Assembly: GCA_050246015.1 (NCBI GenBank)
Contig: JBFWWU010000019.1
Location: 20,096 to 84,095 of the forward strand
Direction: 5' to 3'
Source: JTS-AC122 sp050246015
GTDB taxonomy: Bacteria; Planctomycetota; Phycisphaerae; Phycisphaerales; UBA1924
DNA length: 64,000 nt
This document shows positions 27,206-35,712 of this stretch, piece by piece (position 1 is the first letter of the stretch; the number at the start of each line of letters is the position of its first letter). Position numbers and translations under genes: made by a program. Under the pieces are notes generated by a model. The model was not told the DNA's origin and made no database searches. It saw only the letters and a list, made by a program, of their open reading frames with translations.

Positions 27206-28717
27206 TCAGATACGGATGGTGCGTTCGGTGGGCGAGAGGGTGGCGTTGACGGCCCTGAGGTGCTTTTCGTAGCCGGCGCGGCCCATGAGGCCGAAGGTGG
27301 CCTGCTTGCCGAGTTCGACGGCGGGCTGGTCGTAGGTGTTGATGCCGAGCATGAGGCCGGCGTAGGACGTGACGACTTCCCAGAGGTAGATGAAGGCGCC
27401 GACGTGGAAGGCGTCGAGCGTGTCGAGCGTGATGGTGAAGTTGGGTCGCTGGGACTCGACGAGGGCGTATTCGGTGGCACGTTTTTCGGCGGCGAGGAGC
27501 CCGGCGAGGCGAGTGCCTTCGAGGTACTGAATGGCCTGAACGCCCAGGCCGGTGGGGATGGGGAGGTCGTCGAGGAGACCGGGGTCGCCGGGGGAGGTTG
27601 GGTCGTTTGCGGGGGCGACATCGACGAGGCAGAAGACCTTGTCGTTGGGGCCTTCGCGGTAGAGTTGGACCTGGGAGTGCTGGTCGGTGGTGCCGAGGGC
27701 CTTGATGGGGGTGAAGCCGGCGTAGACGGTTTCGCCGGTGAGGGAGTTTTTCTTGCCGAGGGATTCAGCCCAGAGTTGGCGGTACCAGTCGGCGAGGAGG
27801 TAGAGGGGATTGCGGTAGGGCATCATGACATGATTGGGCTTGCCCTTGTTGGTGCCGAGTTCGACCAGGAGCATGGCGATAAGGGCGGCGGGGTTGTGCA
27901 GAAGGGTTTCATTGGAGCAGGGCGCGTCCATAGAGGCGGCGCCATTGAGGAGTGCGGCGATATCGATGCCGGCCATGGCGGCGGAGAAGAGGCCGACGGG
28001 GGAGAGGACGGAGAATCGGCCGCCCACGCCGTCGGGGACGGGGAGGGTGGGGTACCCCTCGGCGTCGCAGATCTTTCGCATGGTGCCCTTGCGCTCGTCG
28101 GTGATGGCGACGACGTGCTGGTTGGCGGCGGACCCGCGGTGCTTTTTGAGCAGGTCGCGGATGATCATGAACTGGGCGGCGGTCTCGGCGGTCTCGCCGG
28201 ACTTGGAGACGACGTTGAAGACGGTTTGTTCGAGTTTGGGATCGGAGAGGAGGCAGAACTGGATGACGGAGCCGAAGTAGGAGGGGTCGACGTTATCGAC
28301 GACGAAGATGCGTGGGCCGGGGCGGGCGTGCATGCCGAAGTCGGGGGAAGCGAGCGTGCCGGCGGGCCCGCGGGGGAGGAGGTTGTAGGTGGAAGGGTTG
28401 AGGGCGGCTTGGAGGGCGATGTTGCCGAGTGCGGAGCCGCCGATGCCGAGGACGACGAGGTTCTCGGTGCGAGGCTGGTACTTGGCGACGAGGTCGTTCA
28501 CGGATTTGAGGTAGGAATCGCGGAGCGGCGGGAGAGGGAGTTGGCGCCAGACTTCCCAGCCGCCGGCGTCTGGGGAGGTGTGGCGCGACTTGGCGAGGGA
28601 GCGGGTGAGTGCGGCGACGCTTGGGGCGATGTCGTCGGCGGGGTCGAGAAGAGCGGCGTCGAGGCCGTGCGAGCCGACGCGATCGGCGAAGCAGTTGGCG
28701 AAGTTGATGGTGAGCAT
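27206..28717 (-). CDS. pgi: Glucose-6-phosphate isomerase
   Basis: The 503-residue glycolytic enzyme interconverts glucose-6-phosphate and fructose-6-phosphate. Visible motifs are VLGIGGSALGN, VVSKSGETAET, the PGI signature around GRFSVLSPVGL, QLWAESLGK with the catalytic Glu, TTDQHSQVQL with the catalytic His, and YDQPAVELGKQ with the catalytic Lys. Length is typical. It is the last of three consecutive minus-strand genes (glyA, TIR-PCD, pgi), with 103 bases between the TIR-PCD stop and its start, so it may have its own promoter. Confidence 0.95.
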   Translation of the reverse strand: MLTINFANCFADRVGSHGLDAALLDPADDIAPSVAALTRSLAKSRHTSPDAGGWEVWRQLPLPPLRDSYLKSVNDLVAKYQPRTENLVVLGIGGSALGNIALQAALNPSTYNLLPRGPAGTLASPDFGMHARPGPRIFVVDNVDPSYFGSVIQFCLLSDPKLEQTVFNVVSKSGETAETAAQFMIIRDLLKKHRGSAANQHVVAITDERKGTMRKICDAEGYPTLPVPDGVGGRFSVLSPVGLFSAAMAGIDIAALLNGAASMDAPCSNETLLHNPAALIAMLLVELGTNKGKPNHVMMPYRNPLYLLADWYRQLWAESLGKKNSLTGETVYAGFTPIKALGTTDQHSQVQLYREGPNDKVFCLVDVAPANDPTSPGDPGLLDDLPIPTGLGVQAIQYLEGTRLAGLLAAEKRATEYALVESQRPNFTITLDTLDAFHVGAFIYLWEVVTSYAGLMLGINTYDQPAVELGKQATFGLMGRAGYEKHLRAVNATLSPTERTIRI

Positions 28718-28820
28718 ACGGGTAGGGTACCCGAGATGGGTCGGGGAGTGGAATGGGCGGCGTGCCGAAGCGATTCCGAGCGACTACCGCGAGCACACCA
28801 AAGATCACCAACCGAGTTGT

Positions 28821-29735
28821 CTACGTGCGTTGTTTACGCCGAAGCACGGTCTGAACAGGCAGATTGACGGGAGGAGCGTAGTCCACGTAGAGCTCATCAA
28901 GGTACTTCGCGAGTTCGATGTCCTTGTACGACGGCCTGAATCGGATGTCCCATCCTGTAAGCCACACGGTCACATTGCGCCAGACATTTTGCCATCTGGG
29001 GTGATGGTCCTTAATGTCGATCCATCGTGCCGCCACGATCATGAAGTGCAAGGCTTCTTGGAAAGTGGTGAACATGAAGTTCTTCTTGAGTTCCGTGGCC
29101 TCAGGGTGCTCTGCATTCTCGCCACGAACGATGGACCAGCCATCAAGCGTTGATGAGGCCGAAGCAAGTTCTTGAGCACCCAGCGGTTGTACGTTATCCA
29201 TCGGTGGTGGGTAAATGACTTGCGTAGACACCCTGGCCAATCCGAGGGTTGGATCAGCCAGTCGCTTGATGATGTCGGTAACATCCGACCTCCACGCGTT
29301 GGGCCGGAAGACGGCGCGAGCGCAATCATCAAGTCTGTCCAGAGGCTTCGGCAAGCGCGCGGATGGAGCCAGCAACTTCGCGATCTTTGCCGAATCAATC
29401 CCGACCAAGACTGGAACGGTGAGTACATCCTGTTTGTGCTCAAGTGCGTACTCGATTTCTCGTCTTACCCAGTCCTTTGGATCATCGATTCGCCTGGTGC
29501 TATGAGGTCCCTTCCCATACCAACGCGGGCCGATCAGCACCAACATCACTCTTGCTCGCTTCAGTTCGGAAAGGATGGTGCTGCTTAGTTGATCCCCGTA
29601 CTGCACCGCCTCATGGTCGAGGAATACCACACCGGACTGAAAGTTGGCACTCAGATGGTCCGCGAGCATGCTGGCGTCGCTCTTTGTGTCGTCCCAGCGA
29701 TGATTGATGAAGATCTTGTTCCTGAGCGTCTGCAT
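28821..29735 (-). CDS. TIR domain fused to pterin-4a-carbinolamine dehydratase-like domain
   Basis: The 304-residue protein has an N-terminal TIR domain (about 6-115: KIFINHRWDD, VFLDHEAVQYGDQL, VMLVLIGPRWYG and DWVRREIEYAL, where E93 is the candidate NADase glutamate). A linker leads to a C-terminal pterin-4a-carbinolamine dehydratase (PCD) domain (about 190-285). There KKNFMFTTFQEALHFM and DHHPRWQNV match human PCD residue for residue in spacing: H244 and H245 align with H61 and H62, while W262 stands where H79 is expected. The ATG has AGGAG 7 bases upstream. The gene is AT-richer than its neighbours (28 of 60 bases are G or C at 29041-29100, against 40 of 60 at 30061-30120 in glyA), suggesting transfer. 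It lies 74 bases downstream of glyA on the same strand. I know of no described protein with this fusion. Confidence 0.85.
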   Translation of the reverse strand: MQTLRNKIFINHRWDDTKSDASMLADHLSANFQSGVVFLDHEAVQYGDQLSSTILSELKRARVMLVLIGPRWYGKGPHSTRRIDDPKDWVRREIEYALEHKQDVLTVPVLVGIDSAKIAKLLAPSARLPKPLDRLDDCARAVFRPNAWRSDVTDIIKRLADPTLGLARVSTQVIYPPPMDNVQPLGAQELASASSTLDGWSIVRGENAEHPEATELKKNFMFTTFQEALHFMIVAARWIDIKDHHPRWQNVWRNVTVWLTGWDIRFRPSYKDIELAKYLDELYVDYAPPVNLPVQTVLRRKQRT

Positions 29736-29809
29736 TCAATGCTCCTACAGGTTTGGTGATCCACGAACGCGCTGGATCAATCTGGCCCGCTCGGCAAACG
29801 AGCCTCGAA

Positions 29810-31105
29810 TCAACCCGGCATCGGAAATCTCTGGCACAGGGCCCGGACCTCGGCGCGGACCTTGGCGCACTCGGCTTCGTTGCCGCCTCCCCCCGTGCCG
29901 AGCACTCGGTCGATCCATGCGGCGATGGTGTCCATGTCGCGTTCGCGGAGGCCGCGGGTGGTGGTGGCGGGCGTGCCGAGGCGGACGCCGCTGGTAACGC
30001 GGGGGGGTCGCGGGTCGTCGGGGATGCCGTTCTTGTTGCAGATGATGCCGGCGGCTTCGAGCCACATTTCGGCGTCGGCGCCGGTGAGGGATTCACTGCG
30101 GCGGCGAAGATCGACGAGCATGAGGTGGTTGTCGGTCCCGCCGGAGGTGATGCGGTAGTTGAGTTTGGTCAGGGCGGCGGCGAGAGCCTTGGCGTTGGCG
30201 ACGACCTGCTGGGAGTAGGTTTTGAACTCGGGGCGGAGGGCTTCGCCGAAGGCGACGGCCTTGGCGGCGATGATGTGCATGAGCGGGCCGCCCTGGATGC
30301 CGGGGAAGAGGGCCTTATCGATTTTTTTAGCGAGTTCAGGGTCGTTCGTGAGGATGAGGCCGCCGCGGGGCCCGCGGAGGGTCTTGTGGGTGGTGGTGGT
30401 GACAACGTGTGCGTGAGGGAAGGGGGAGGGGTGGACGCCGGCGGCGACGAGTCCGGCGATGTGCGCGATGTCGGCCATGAGGAGTGCGCCGCATTCGTCG
30501 GCGATCTCGCGGAAACGCTTGAAATCGATGATGCGCGGGTAGGCGGAGTACCCGCAGAGGATGGCCCTGGGCTTGTGTTCGAGGCAGACGCGGCGGACGG
30601 CGTCGTAGTCGATTCGCTCGTGCTCGCGGTGTGAGGCGTCGTAGTGGAGCGGGTAGTGGACGGGCCGGTAGAAGACGCCGGAGAAGTTGATCTTCATCCC
30701 GTGGGAGAGGTGCCCGCCGTCTTTGAGGACGAGAGAGGCGAAGGTGTCGCCGGGGTTCATGATGGCCATGAAGGCAGCGGCGTTGGCCTGGGCGCCGGAG
30801 TGAGGCTGGACGTTTGCGAACTGGCAGCCGAAGAGTTGCTTGGCGCGCTCGATGGCGATGGTTTCGATCTGATCGTGAAAGACGCACCCGCCGTAGTAGC
30901 GGGCGCCGGGGTACCCCTCTGCGTACTTGTTGGTGAGGCACGTGCCCATCGCGTGCATGACGGCGGGGGAGACGTGGTTCTCGCTGGCGATGAGTTCGAG
31001 GGTGTGCTCCTGGCGATCGGCCTCTTTGTGGATGAGGTCGGCGACGGCGGGGTCGGAGGTGCGCAGGAGGGCGATGACGGATTCGGTGATGGGGTCGTGA
31101 GACAT
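29810..31105 (-). CDS. glyA: Serine hydroxymethyltransferase
   Basis: The 431-residue PLP enzyme converts serine and tetrahydrofolate to glycine and 5,10-methylene-tetrahydrofolate. Visible are LELIASENHVS, NKYAEGYPGARYYGG, VQPHSGAQAN, ADIAHIAGLVAAG and the PLP-lysine motif TTTTHKTLRGPRGG, with the C-terminal RLGTPATTTRG. Length is normal. It is the first of three minus-strand genes, followed by the TIR-PCD gene, and it is not linked to other folate genes in the window. No Shine-Dalgarno sequence is obvious before the ATG. Confidence 0.96.
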   Translation of the reverse strand: MSHDPITESVIALLRTSDPAVADLIHKEADRQEHTLELIASENHVSPAVMHAMGTCLTNKYAEGYPGARYYGGCVFHDQIETIAIERAKQLFGCQFANVQPHSGAQANAAAFMAIMNPGDTFASLVLKDGGHLSHGMKINFSGVFYRPVHYPLHYDASHREHERIDYDAVRRVCLEHKPRAILCGYSAYPRIIDFKRFREIADECGALLMADIAHIAGLVAAGVHPSPFPHAHVVTTTTHKTLRGPRGGLILTNDPELAKKIDKALFPGIQGGPLMHIIAAKAVAFGEALRPEFKTYSQQVVANAKALAAALTKLNYRITSGGTDNHLMLVDLRRRSESLTGADAEMWLEAAGIICNKNGIPDDPRPPRVTSGVRLGTPATTTRGLRERDMDTIAAWIDRVLGTGGGGNEAECAKVRAEVRALCQRFPMPG

Positions 31106-31292
31106 GTTGGAAGGAGCGTAGCGGGTTCGGGGGGCCCAAGGCCGGCGGGCGCGTGCGGGCCCGGAGAAGGGCTACGGTTGTGCGAGCCGGAAACGCACGT
31201 GTTGTGACGACCCGCAGGACGCGGTCGCGGCCGCCTCGCCACCGGCTGGGACAGTGCGCCGGGACATCGATCATCGAAAGGGACTTGGTGTG

Positions 31293-31826
31293 ATGAGCAA
31301 ACCGGACGATCGGGTGCGCCGTTTGAAGGTGTTGCGGGCAGGGAGCCTGGCGGTGCTGTGCGTGAGCCTGGCGGGATTTGTGATGAGCGCGAACCACCGC
31401 ATCGTGCTTTGCTATCGAGGCACCGCCGCGGGATTCAGTACCGGGTGCTTCGTCGCCGGCGCGGATGTCAGCGGCGGGACCGGCCCGGGCATAGGGGCGG
31501 GGCCTGTGCGGCTGGAATACACGCAAGCATGGAGCGACGGCTTTGCATCGGCCTGGCGGCCGTTTCGAGCCGGGGGGAGGCGAGGGTGGTGCGCGGTGTT
31601 CCCGATGTGGCAGCCGTTGGTGCTGCTGGCGGGTCTCACGGCGTATTCGCACGGGGTGCTGGTGGGCGAGCGCCGGAGCGATCGGAACTCATGCCGTCGC
31701 TGCGGCTACGACCTGCGGTCGCTGCGGGGAAAGCCCGGCGCGGGCGCGAAAGCGAGCCGGTGTCCGGAGTGCGGCGAACCGTTTCACGCGGACGGTCGGG
31801 CACCCGCCGCGCCGGTCCAGACCTGA
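31293..31826 (+). CDS. Small membrane protein with C-terminal zinc ribbon
   Basis: The 177-residue protein has two hydrophobic segments (LRAGSLAVLCVSLAGFVM near the N-terminus and MWQPLVLLAGLTAYSHGVLV in the middle) separated by an extracytoplasmic stretch. A cytoplasmic zinc ribbon follows: SCRRCGYDLRSL, then RCPECGEPF. This two-CxxC module attached to one or two helices is common in planctomycetes; its job is unknown. The ATG at 31293 follows the in-frame GTG at 31290; an upstream GTG start at 31254 is possible. The following spacer to the next gene is short. Confidence 0.75.
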   Translation: MSKPDDRVRRLKVLRAGSLAVLCVSLAGFVMSANHRIVLCYRGTAAGFSTGCFVAGADVSGGTGPGIGAGPVRLEYTQAWSDGFASAWRPFRAGGRRGWCAVFPMWQPLVLLAGLTAYSHGVLVGERRSDRNSCRRCGYDLRSLRGKPGAGAKASRCPECGEPFHADGRAPAAPVQT

Positions 31827-31884
31827 TCGCGAATGAGGATACAGTTTCACGGTGTACCGCGAGGAGGGGAACAGGAGGACCAAC

Positions 31885-32166
31885 ATGCCCGGCTGCACTG
31901 GAACGGTCACAGCGAACAACAACACGTACAAGTACATGGAAGTGTCATACGGGAAGCAGCGCGGGATCAGCATCGCGCTGCAGGGGACGGCGGGGACGTG
32001 CTACGAGTTCAAGTTGTCGCCGAATCCGCATGACCTGCGGGCGTACAACAAGAAGCAATCGAAGTTCTATGAGGAGATCGCGAAGGACATCGTGACGAAC
32101 TGGCCGCCGACGGTGGGGACGACGGTGACGGGGCTGGGAGAGACGTTCACGCTGACGACTCGCTGA
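31885..32166 (+). CDS. Small hypothetical protein
   Basis: The 93-residue product starts at an ATG preceded by AGGAGG 6 to 8 bases upstream, so it is probably translated. It is polar, with KYMEVSYGKQRGISIALQGTAGTCYEF and NKKQSKFYEEIAKDIVTNWPP. There is no signal peptide, helix-rich membrane stretch or known motif. It has a single Cys pair far apart and probably folds as a small alpha/beta domain. I do not recognise the family. The 264-base spacer after it, up to pilT, holds nothing I can name. Confidence 0.6.
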   Translation: MPGCTGTVTANNNTYKYMEVSYGKQRGISIALQGTAGTCYEFKLSPNPHDLRAYNKKQSKFYEEIAKDIVTNWPPTVGTTVTGLGETFTLTTR

Positions 32167-32430
32167 GCACGGCGCCGGTTCTCTCCGGCGGCGGCCACGG
32201 ATGCGGCGCAAGAAGTGCCGATGAGGCGGATCGCTCGAACCCGTGGCGCGGCGGCGTGCCCTGGGGGGATGTGCATCGGCGTCCGCGATTGGCGCGATCA
32301 AAGTTTGCTGGACGTTCCGGAAGCACTGAACCAGCGCGGATGAACGTCCGATGACACACGACGAGCCGGGCAGTGATGCTCGCTTGCTCGGGTAGTCGCA
32401 GGCACCTTGATCCGCTGAGGGAAGACAGGC

Positions 32431-33492
32431 GTGAGCACAAAGATCCAGGACATTCTGAAGGCGGCGATGGACGCGGACGCATCGGACGTGCACCTGATTT
32501 CGGGTCATCCGCCGGTGATGCGGGTGCACCAGGTGATGACGCCGATGGATTTTCCGGTGATCCAGCCGGAGACGGCGCGGGAGTACCTCAACGAAATCGC
32601 GTCGAAGGAAGCGGTCGCGACGTTTGAGAAGAACAAGGACTCGGACTTTTCGTACTACGCGCCCGGGCTGGCGCGGTACCGCGTGAACGCGCACATGCAG
32701 CGGGCGACGGTGGGGCTGGCGATGCGAGCGATCAAGACGAAGGTGCCGCCGCTGGCGCAGTTGAATCTGCCGGACGTGATCGCGCGGCTGACGTACCTGC
32801 CACGCGGGCTGGTGCTCGTCACGGGTGACACGGGGTCGGGCAAATCGACGACGCTGGCGGCGATGATCCAGGCGATGAACGAGCGGTACCGCAAGCACAT
32901 CATCACGCTGGAAGACCCGGTGGAATACGTGTTCCAGAGCAACCGGTGCGTGCTGGAGCAGCGGGAACTTGGCGCGGACATGCCGAGTTTCGCGTCGGGG
33001 CTGAAGCACGCGCTGCGTCAGGATCCGGACATCATCCTGGTGGGCGAAATGCGCGACCTGGAGACGACGGCGCTGGCGATCTCGGCCGCGGAAACGGGGC
33101 ACCTGGTGCTCTCGACACTGCACACGGTGAACGCGTCGCAGACGGTTGAACGAATCATCGACATGTACCCCGGGGCGCAGCAGAACCAGATCCGCTCGAT
33201 GCTGGCCAACACGCTTCAGGCGGTGATCAGCCAGACGCTGTTCAGCCGGATCGACAAGCCGGGGATGGTGCCGGCGGTGGAGGTGCTGCTGTGCACGCCG
33301 GCGGTCCGGAACCTGATCCGCGAGGCGCGGACGTTCGAGATCCCGAACGTGATCGAGACGAACCGGGCGATCGGGATGACGACGCTGGACACGGCGATCG
33401 CGGAGTTGTACTTCAACGGCATGATCAGCCGGGAGGACGCGATCGCGCAGTCGGCGTACCCGGACAAGCTGGAGCGGCAACTGGTGGCGTGA
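32431..33492 (+). CDS. pilT: Type IV pilus retraction ATPase PilT
   Basis: The 353-residue hexameric ATPase of the secretion ATPase family has Walker A GDTGSGKST, Asp box LEDPVE, His box HALRQDPDIILVGEMRD and Walker-like VLSTLHT. The C-terminal AVRNLIRE matches the AIRNLIRE motif that separates PilT from PilB. The start is a GTG at 32431. It sits first in a cluster with pilC, pseudopilins and a PilX-like protein, with no pilB or pilin ATPase alongside. PilT disassembles the pilus and retracts the cell. Confidence 0.93.
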   Translation: MSTKIQDILKAAMDADASDVHLISGHPPVMRVHQVMTPMDFPVIQPETAREYLNEIASKEAVATFEKNKDSDFSYYAPGLARYRVNAHMQRATVGLAMRAIKTKVPPLAQLNLPDVIARLTYLPRGLVLVTGDTGSGKSTTLAAMIQAMNERYRKHIITLEDPVEYVFQSNRCVLEQRELGADMPSFASGLKHALRQDPDIILVGEMRDLETTALAISAAETGHLVLSTLHTVNASQTVERIIDMYPGAQQNQIRSMLANTLQAVISQTLFSRIDKPGMVPAVEVLLCTPAVRNLIREARTFEIPNVIETNRAIGMTTLDTAIAELYFNGMISREDAIAQSAYPDKLERQLVA

Positions 33493-33592
33493 CGTGGAGC
33501 GGGCGATCGGGGACGAGCGAGTCCCGAGGGCCGCGTGTGCAGCGTGTCGTTGATGCTTCGAGTGCCGATTCCCCCATCGCGAATCCCATCCC

Positions 33593-34816
33593 ATGGCGAA
33601 CTATCGATATCAAGTCAAGACGGCGAAGGGCGAACTGCAGGTCGGCGTGGTGCAGGCGGAAAACGCGGCGGCCGCCTCGATGGTGCTGCGCGGGCAGGGG
33701 CTTCGCGTGATGTCGGTGTCGCCGGTGCAGGCGGCGGAGCGCGGGTCGCTCTCGCAGCGGATGAAGGAGTTGAACGCCGGGAAGCCCAAGACCAAGCACG
33801 TGCTGGATTTCACGACGCAGCTCGCGGTGATGATCCGGGCGGGCATCAACCTGCGGGCGGCGCTGGAAGGGATCGCGGACCAGACCGAGCACGCGCGGTT
33901 CAAGAAGATCATCCTGGGGCTCAAGGCGGACGTTGAGTCGGGAAAGCAGTTCTCGGAGGCGATCTCGCGGCACCCGAAACTGTTCAGCCCGCTGTACGTG
34001 AACATGGTGCGGGCGTCGGAGATGTCGGGGTCGTTCGCGGACATGCTGAACCGGATCGCGGCGTACATCGCGCAGGAGATCGAGACGAAGAAGATGGTGA
34101 TCGGCGCGGCGATCTATCCCGGGATCATCGGGACGATGGCGGTGAACGTGACGGTGTTCCTGCTGACGTTCGTGCTGCCGAAGTTCGCGGGGGTGTTCAA
34201 GGGCAAGGAAGACATTCTGCCGTGGGCGACGAAGTTCCTGATGGGGCTGTCGGCGTTCATGGTGAGTTACTGGATGTTCGTGGTGGGCGGGATCGTGGCG
34301 GTGGTGGGCGGGATCTGGGCGTTCGCGCGGACGGAGGTGGGGTCGCTGGTGTTTGACCGGATCAAGTTGGCGGTGCCGGTGGTCAAGAGCATGTTCCGCG
34401 CGCTGTACATCAGCCGGTCGCTGCAGACGATGGGGCAACTCATCAACGCGGGCGTGCCGATGCTGGACACGCTGGCGATCACGGGGGACATCTCGGGGAA
34501 CTCGCTGTATAAGCGGATGTGGCGGAGCGTGTACACGAGCGTGAAGCAAGGCAAGAAGATCGCGGCGCCGCTGAACAAGACGTCGCTGCTGCCCAAGTCG
34601 GTGTCGCAGATGATCTCGGCTGGGGAAGAGTCCGGAAAGTTGGGGGAGGTTCTGGACGAGATCTCGGCGTACTACGCGAAACTGCTGAAGGACCGGATAA
34701 AGGCGGTGACGTCGATGATTGAGCCGATCATGATCATTGTGATGGGCAGCGTGGTCGGGTTCATCGCGATGGCGATCATCCTGCCGATCTTCAAGATGAG
34801 TTCGATTGTGAAATAG
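33593..34816 (+). CDS. pilC: Type IV pilus inner-membrane platform protein PilC (T2SF)
   Basis: The 407-residue protein has two T2SF/GspF domains, each ending in a hydrophobic hairpin. It opens with MANYRYQVKTAKGELQVG. The first domain contains DFTTQLAVMIRAGINL and the second SLQTMGQLINAGVPMLDTL, repeating the same pattern. Membrane helices lie at about 172-194, 218-245 and 380-400. It forms the platform for pilus polymerisation and connects to PilT. The gap from pilT is 100 bases. Confidence 0.93.
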   Translation: MANYRYQVKTAKGELQVGVVQAENAAAASMVLRGQGLRVMSVSPVQAAERGSLSQRMKELNAGKPKTKHVLDFTTQLAVMIRAGINLRAALEGIADQTEHARFKKIILGLKADVESGKQFSEAISRHPKLFSPLYVNMVRASEMSGSFADMLNRIAAYIAQEIETKKMVIGAAIYPGIIGTMAVNVTVFLLTFVLPKFAGVFKGKEDILPWATKFLMGLSAFMVSYWMFVVGGIVAVVGGIWAFARTEVGSLVFDRIKLAVPVVKSMFRALYISRSLQTMGQLINAGVPMLDTLAITGDISGNSLYKRMWRSVYTSVKQGKKIAAPLNKTSLLPKSVSQMISAGEESGKLGEVLDEISAYYAKLLKDRIKAVTSMIEPIMIIVMGSVVGFIAMAIILPIFKMSSIVK

Positions 34817-34955
34817 CCGATAGGGACCGTGGAGGACGCCGGGTCGGTGCGGCCACGGGTCGATGCACCCGTGGGATGCCGGCTCGCACGTCGCGAGCGC
34901 CGAGCGCGCGGCCAGACGGCCTCGTCGCCGGTCCCGCGGCTGGAAAGGAGCGTCG

Positions 34956-35687
34956 ATGCGTCTTCCCCCCCTCCCTCCACTCCCCCCCCATGTGTGCCCG
35001 GCCCGGTCCCTCGCGGCGTGCACTGGGCGCCGGCGTGGCTTCACGCTCCTTGAAACGGCGCTGACGACCGTGATCATCGGCGTCGGGGTGCTGGCGCTGC
35101 TGGAATCTCAGCAGGCGTTCATGCGGTCCAACAACTGGTCCACGCACTCGGCGACCGGGACGTATCTGGCCAATGAAATCCGTGAACTGACTCGGCGCCT
35201 GAAGCGTCACGACCCCGTGACCGGCCTGTGGCTGCAGGTGCAGGGGGGCACGTCGACCGTGCACGGCTGGGGGCCGGACTCGGGGGAAACCGTCGTCACG
35301 GACTTCGACGACGTGGACGACTTTGACGGGATCACCTTCTCGGCGGAGGGGACGACGGATCCGAGCGACGGGGACCTGCCGGGGCCGATCGACGCATTCG
35401 GACAGATCATCCCGGAGATCCTCGCGGATGGGACGGTGCTGGCGGACGAGAATGGGCGGCCGCTAGCGCTGCAGGGGTGGCGTCAGTCGGTGTTCGTGGA
35501 CAAGATCGACCCGTACGACACATCGGTGATCCGGGCAACGGGGTACCAGGAGCCGCCGGTGCCGCCGGATTTTCCGGGGCTGGCGGTGGACAAGTTCCCG
35601 CTGCGGGTGACGGTGATCGTGAGTTATCAGGGGCCGAATGAGACGGCGGCGACGGAGGTGGCGAAGGTCGTGTGGATCGTGCCATAA
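34956..35687 (+). CDS. Prepilin-like protein (type IV pilus or type II secretion minor pseudopilin)
   Basis: The 243-residue product has a prepilin peptidase site RRRGFTLLETAL: cleavage after G28 leaves F at +1, and E33 is at +5. A hydrophobic helix follows (TTVIIGVGVLALLE). The mature domain is Asp- and Pro-rich. AAAGGAG lies 6 bases before the ATG at 34956, so the longer upstream frame is not used. Position between pilC and the PilX-like gene supports a minor pilin or pseudopilin that primes or caps the fibre. Confidence 0.85.
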   Translation: MRLPPLPPLPPHVCPARSLAACTGRRRGFTLLETALTTVIIGVGVLALLESQQAFMRSNNWSTHSATGTYLANEIRELTRRLKRHDPVTGLWLQVQGGTSTVHGWGPDSGETVVTDFDDVDDFDGITFSAEGTTDPSDGDLPGPIDAFGQIIPEILADGTVLADENGRPLALQGWRQSVFVDKIDPYDTSVIRATGYQEPPVPPDFPGLAVDKFPLRVTVIVSYQGPNETAATEVAKVVWIVP

Positions 35688-35712
35688 GCGGCTTGAGAGG
35701 TTGACGACGGGC

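Noticed and set aside
27077..28867. Long plus-strand open frame opposite pgi
   Set aside because: It runs antisense through a complete glucose-6-phosphate isomerase, is very rich in Gly, Val, Glu and Asp, and shows no domain. It is a GC-rich shadow.
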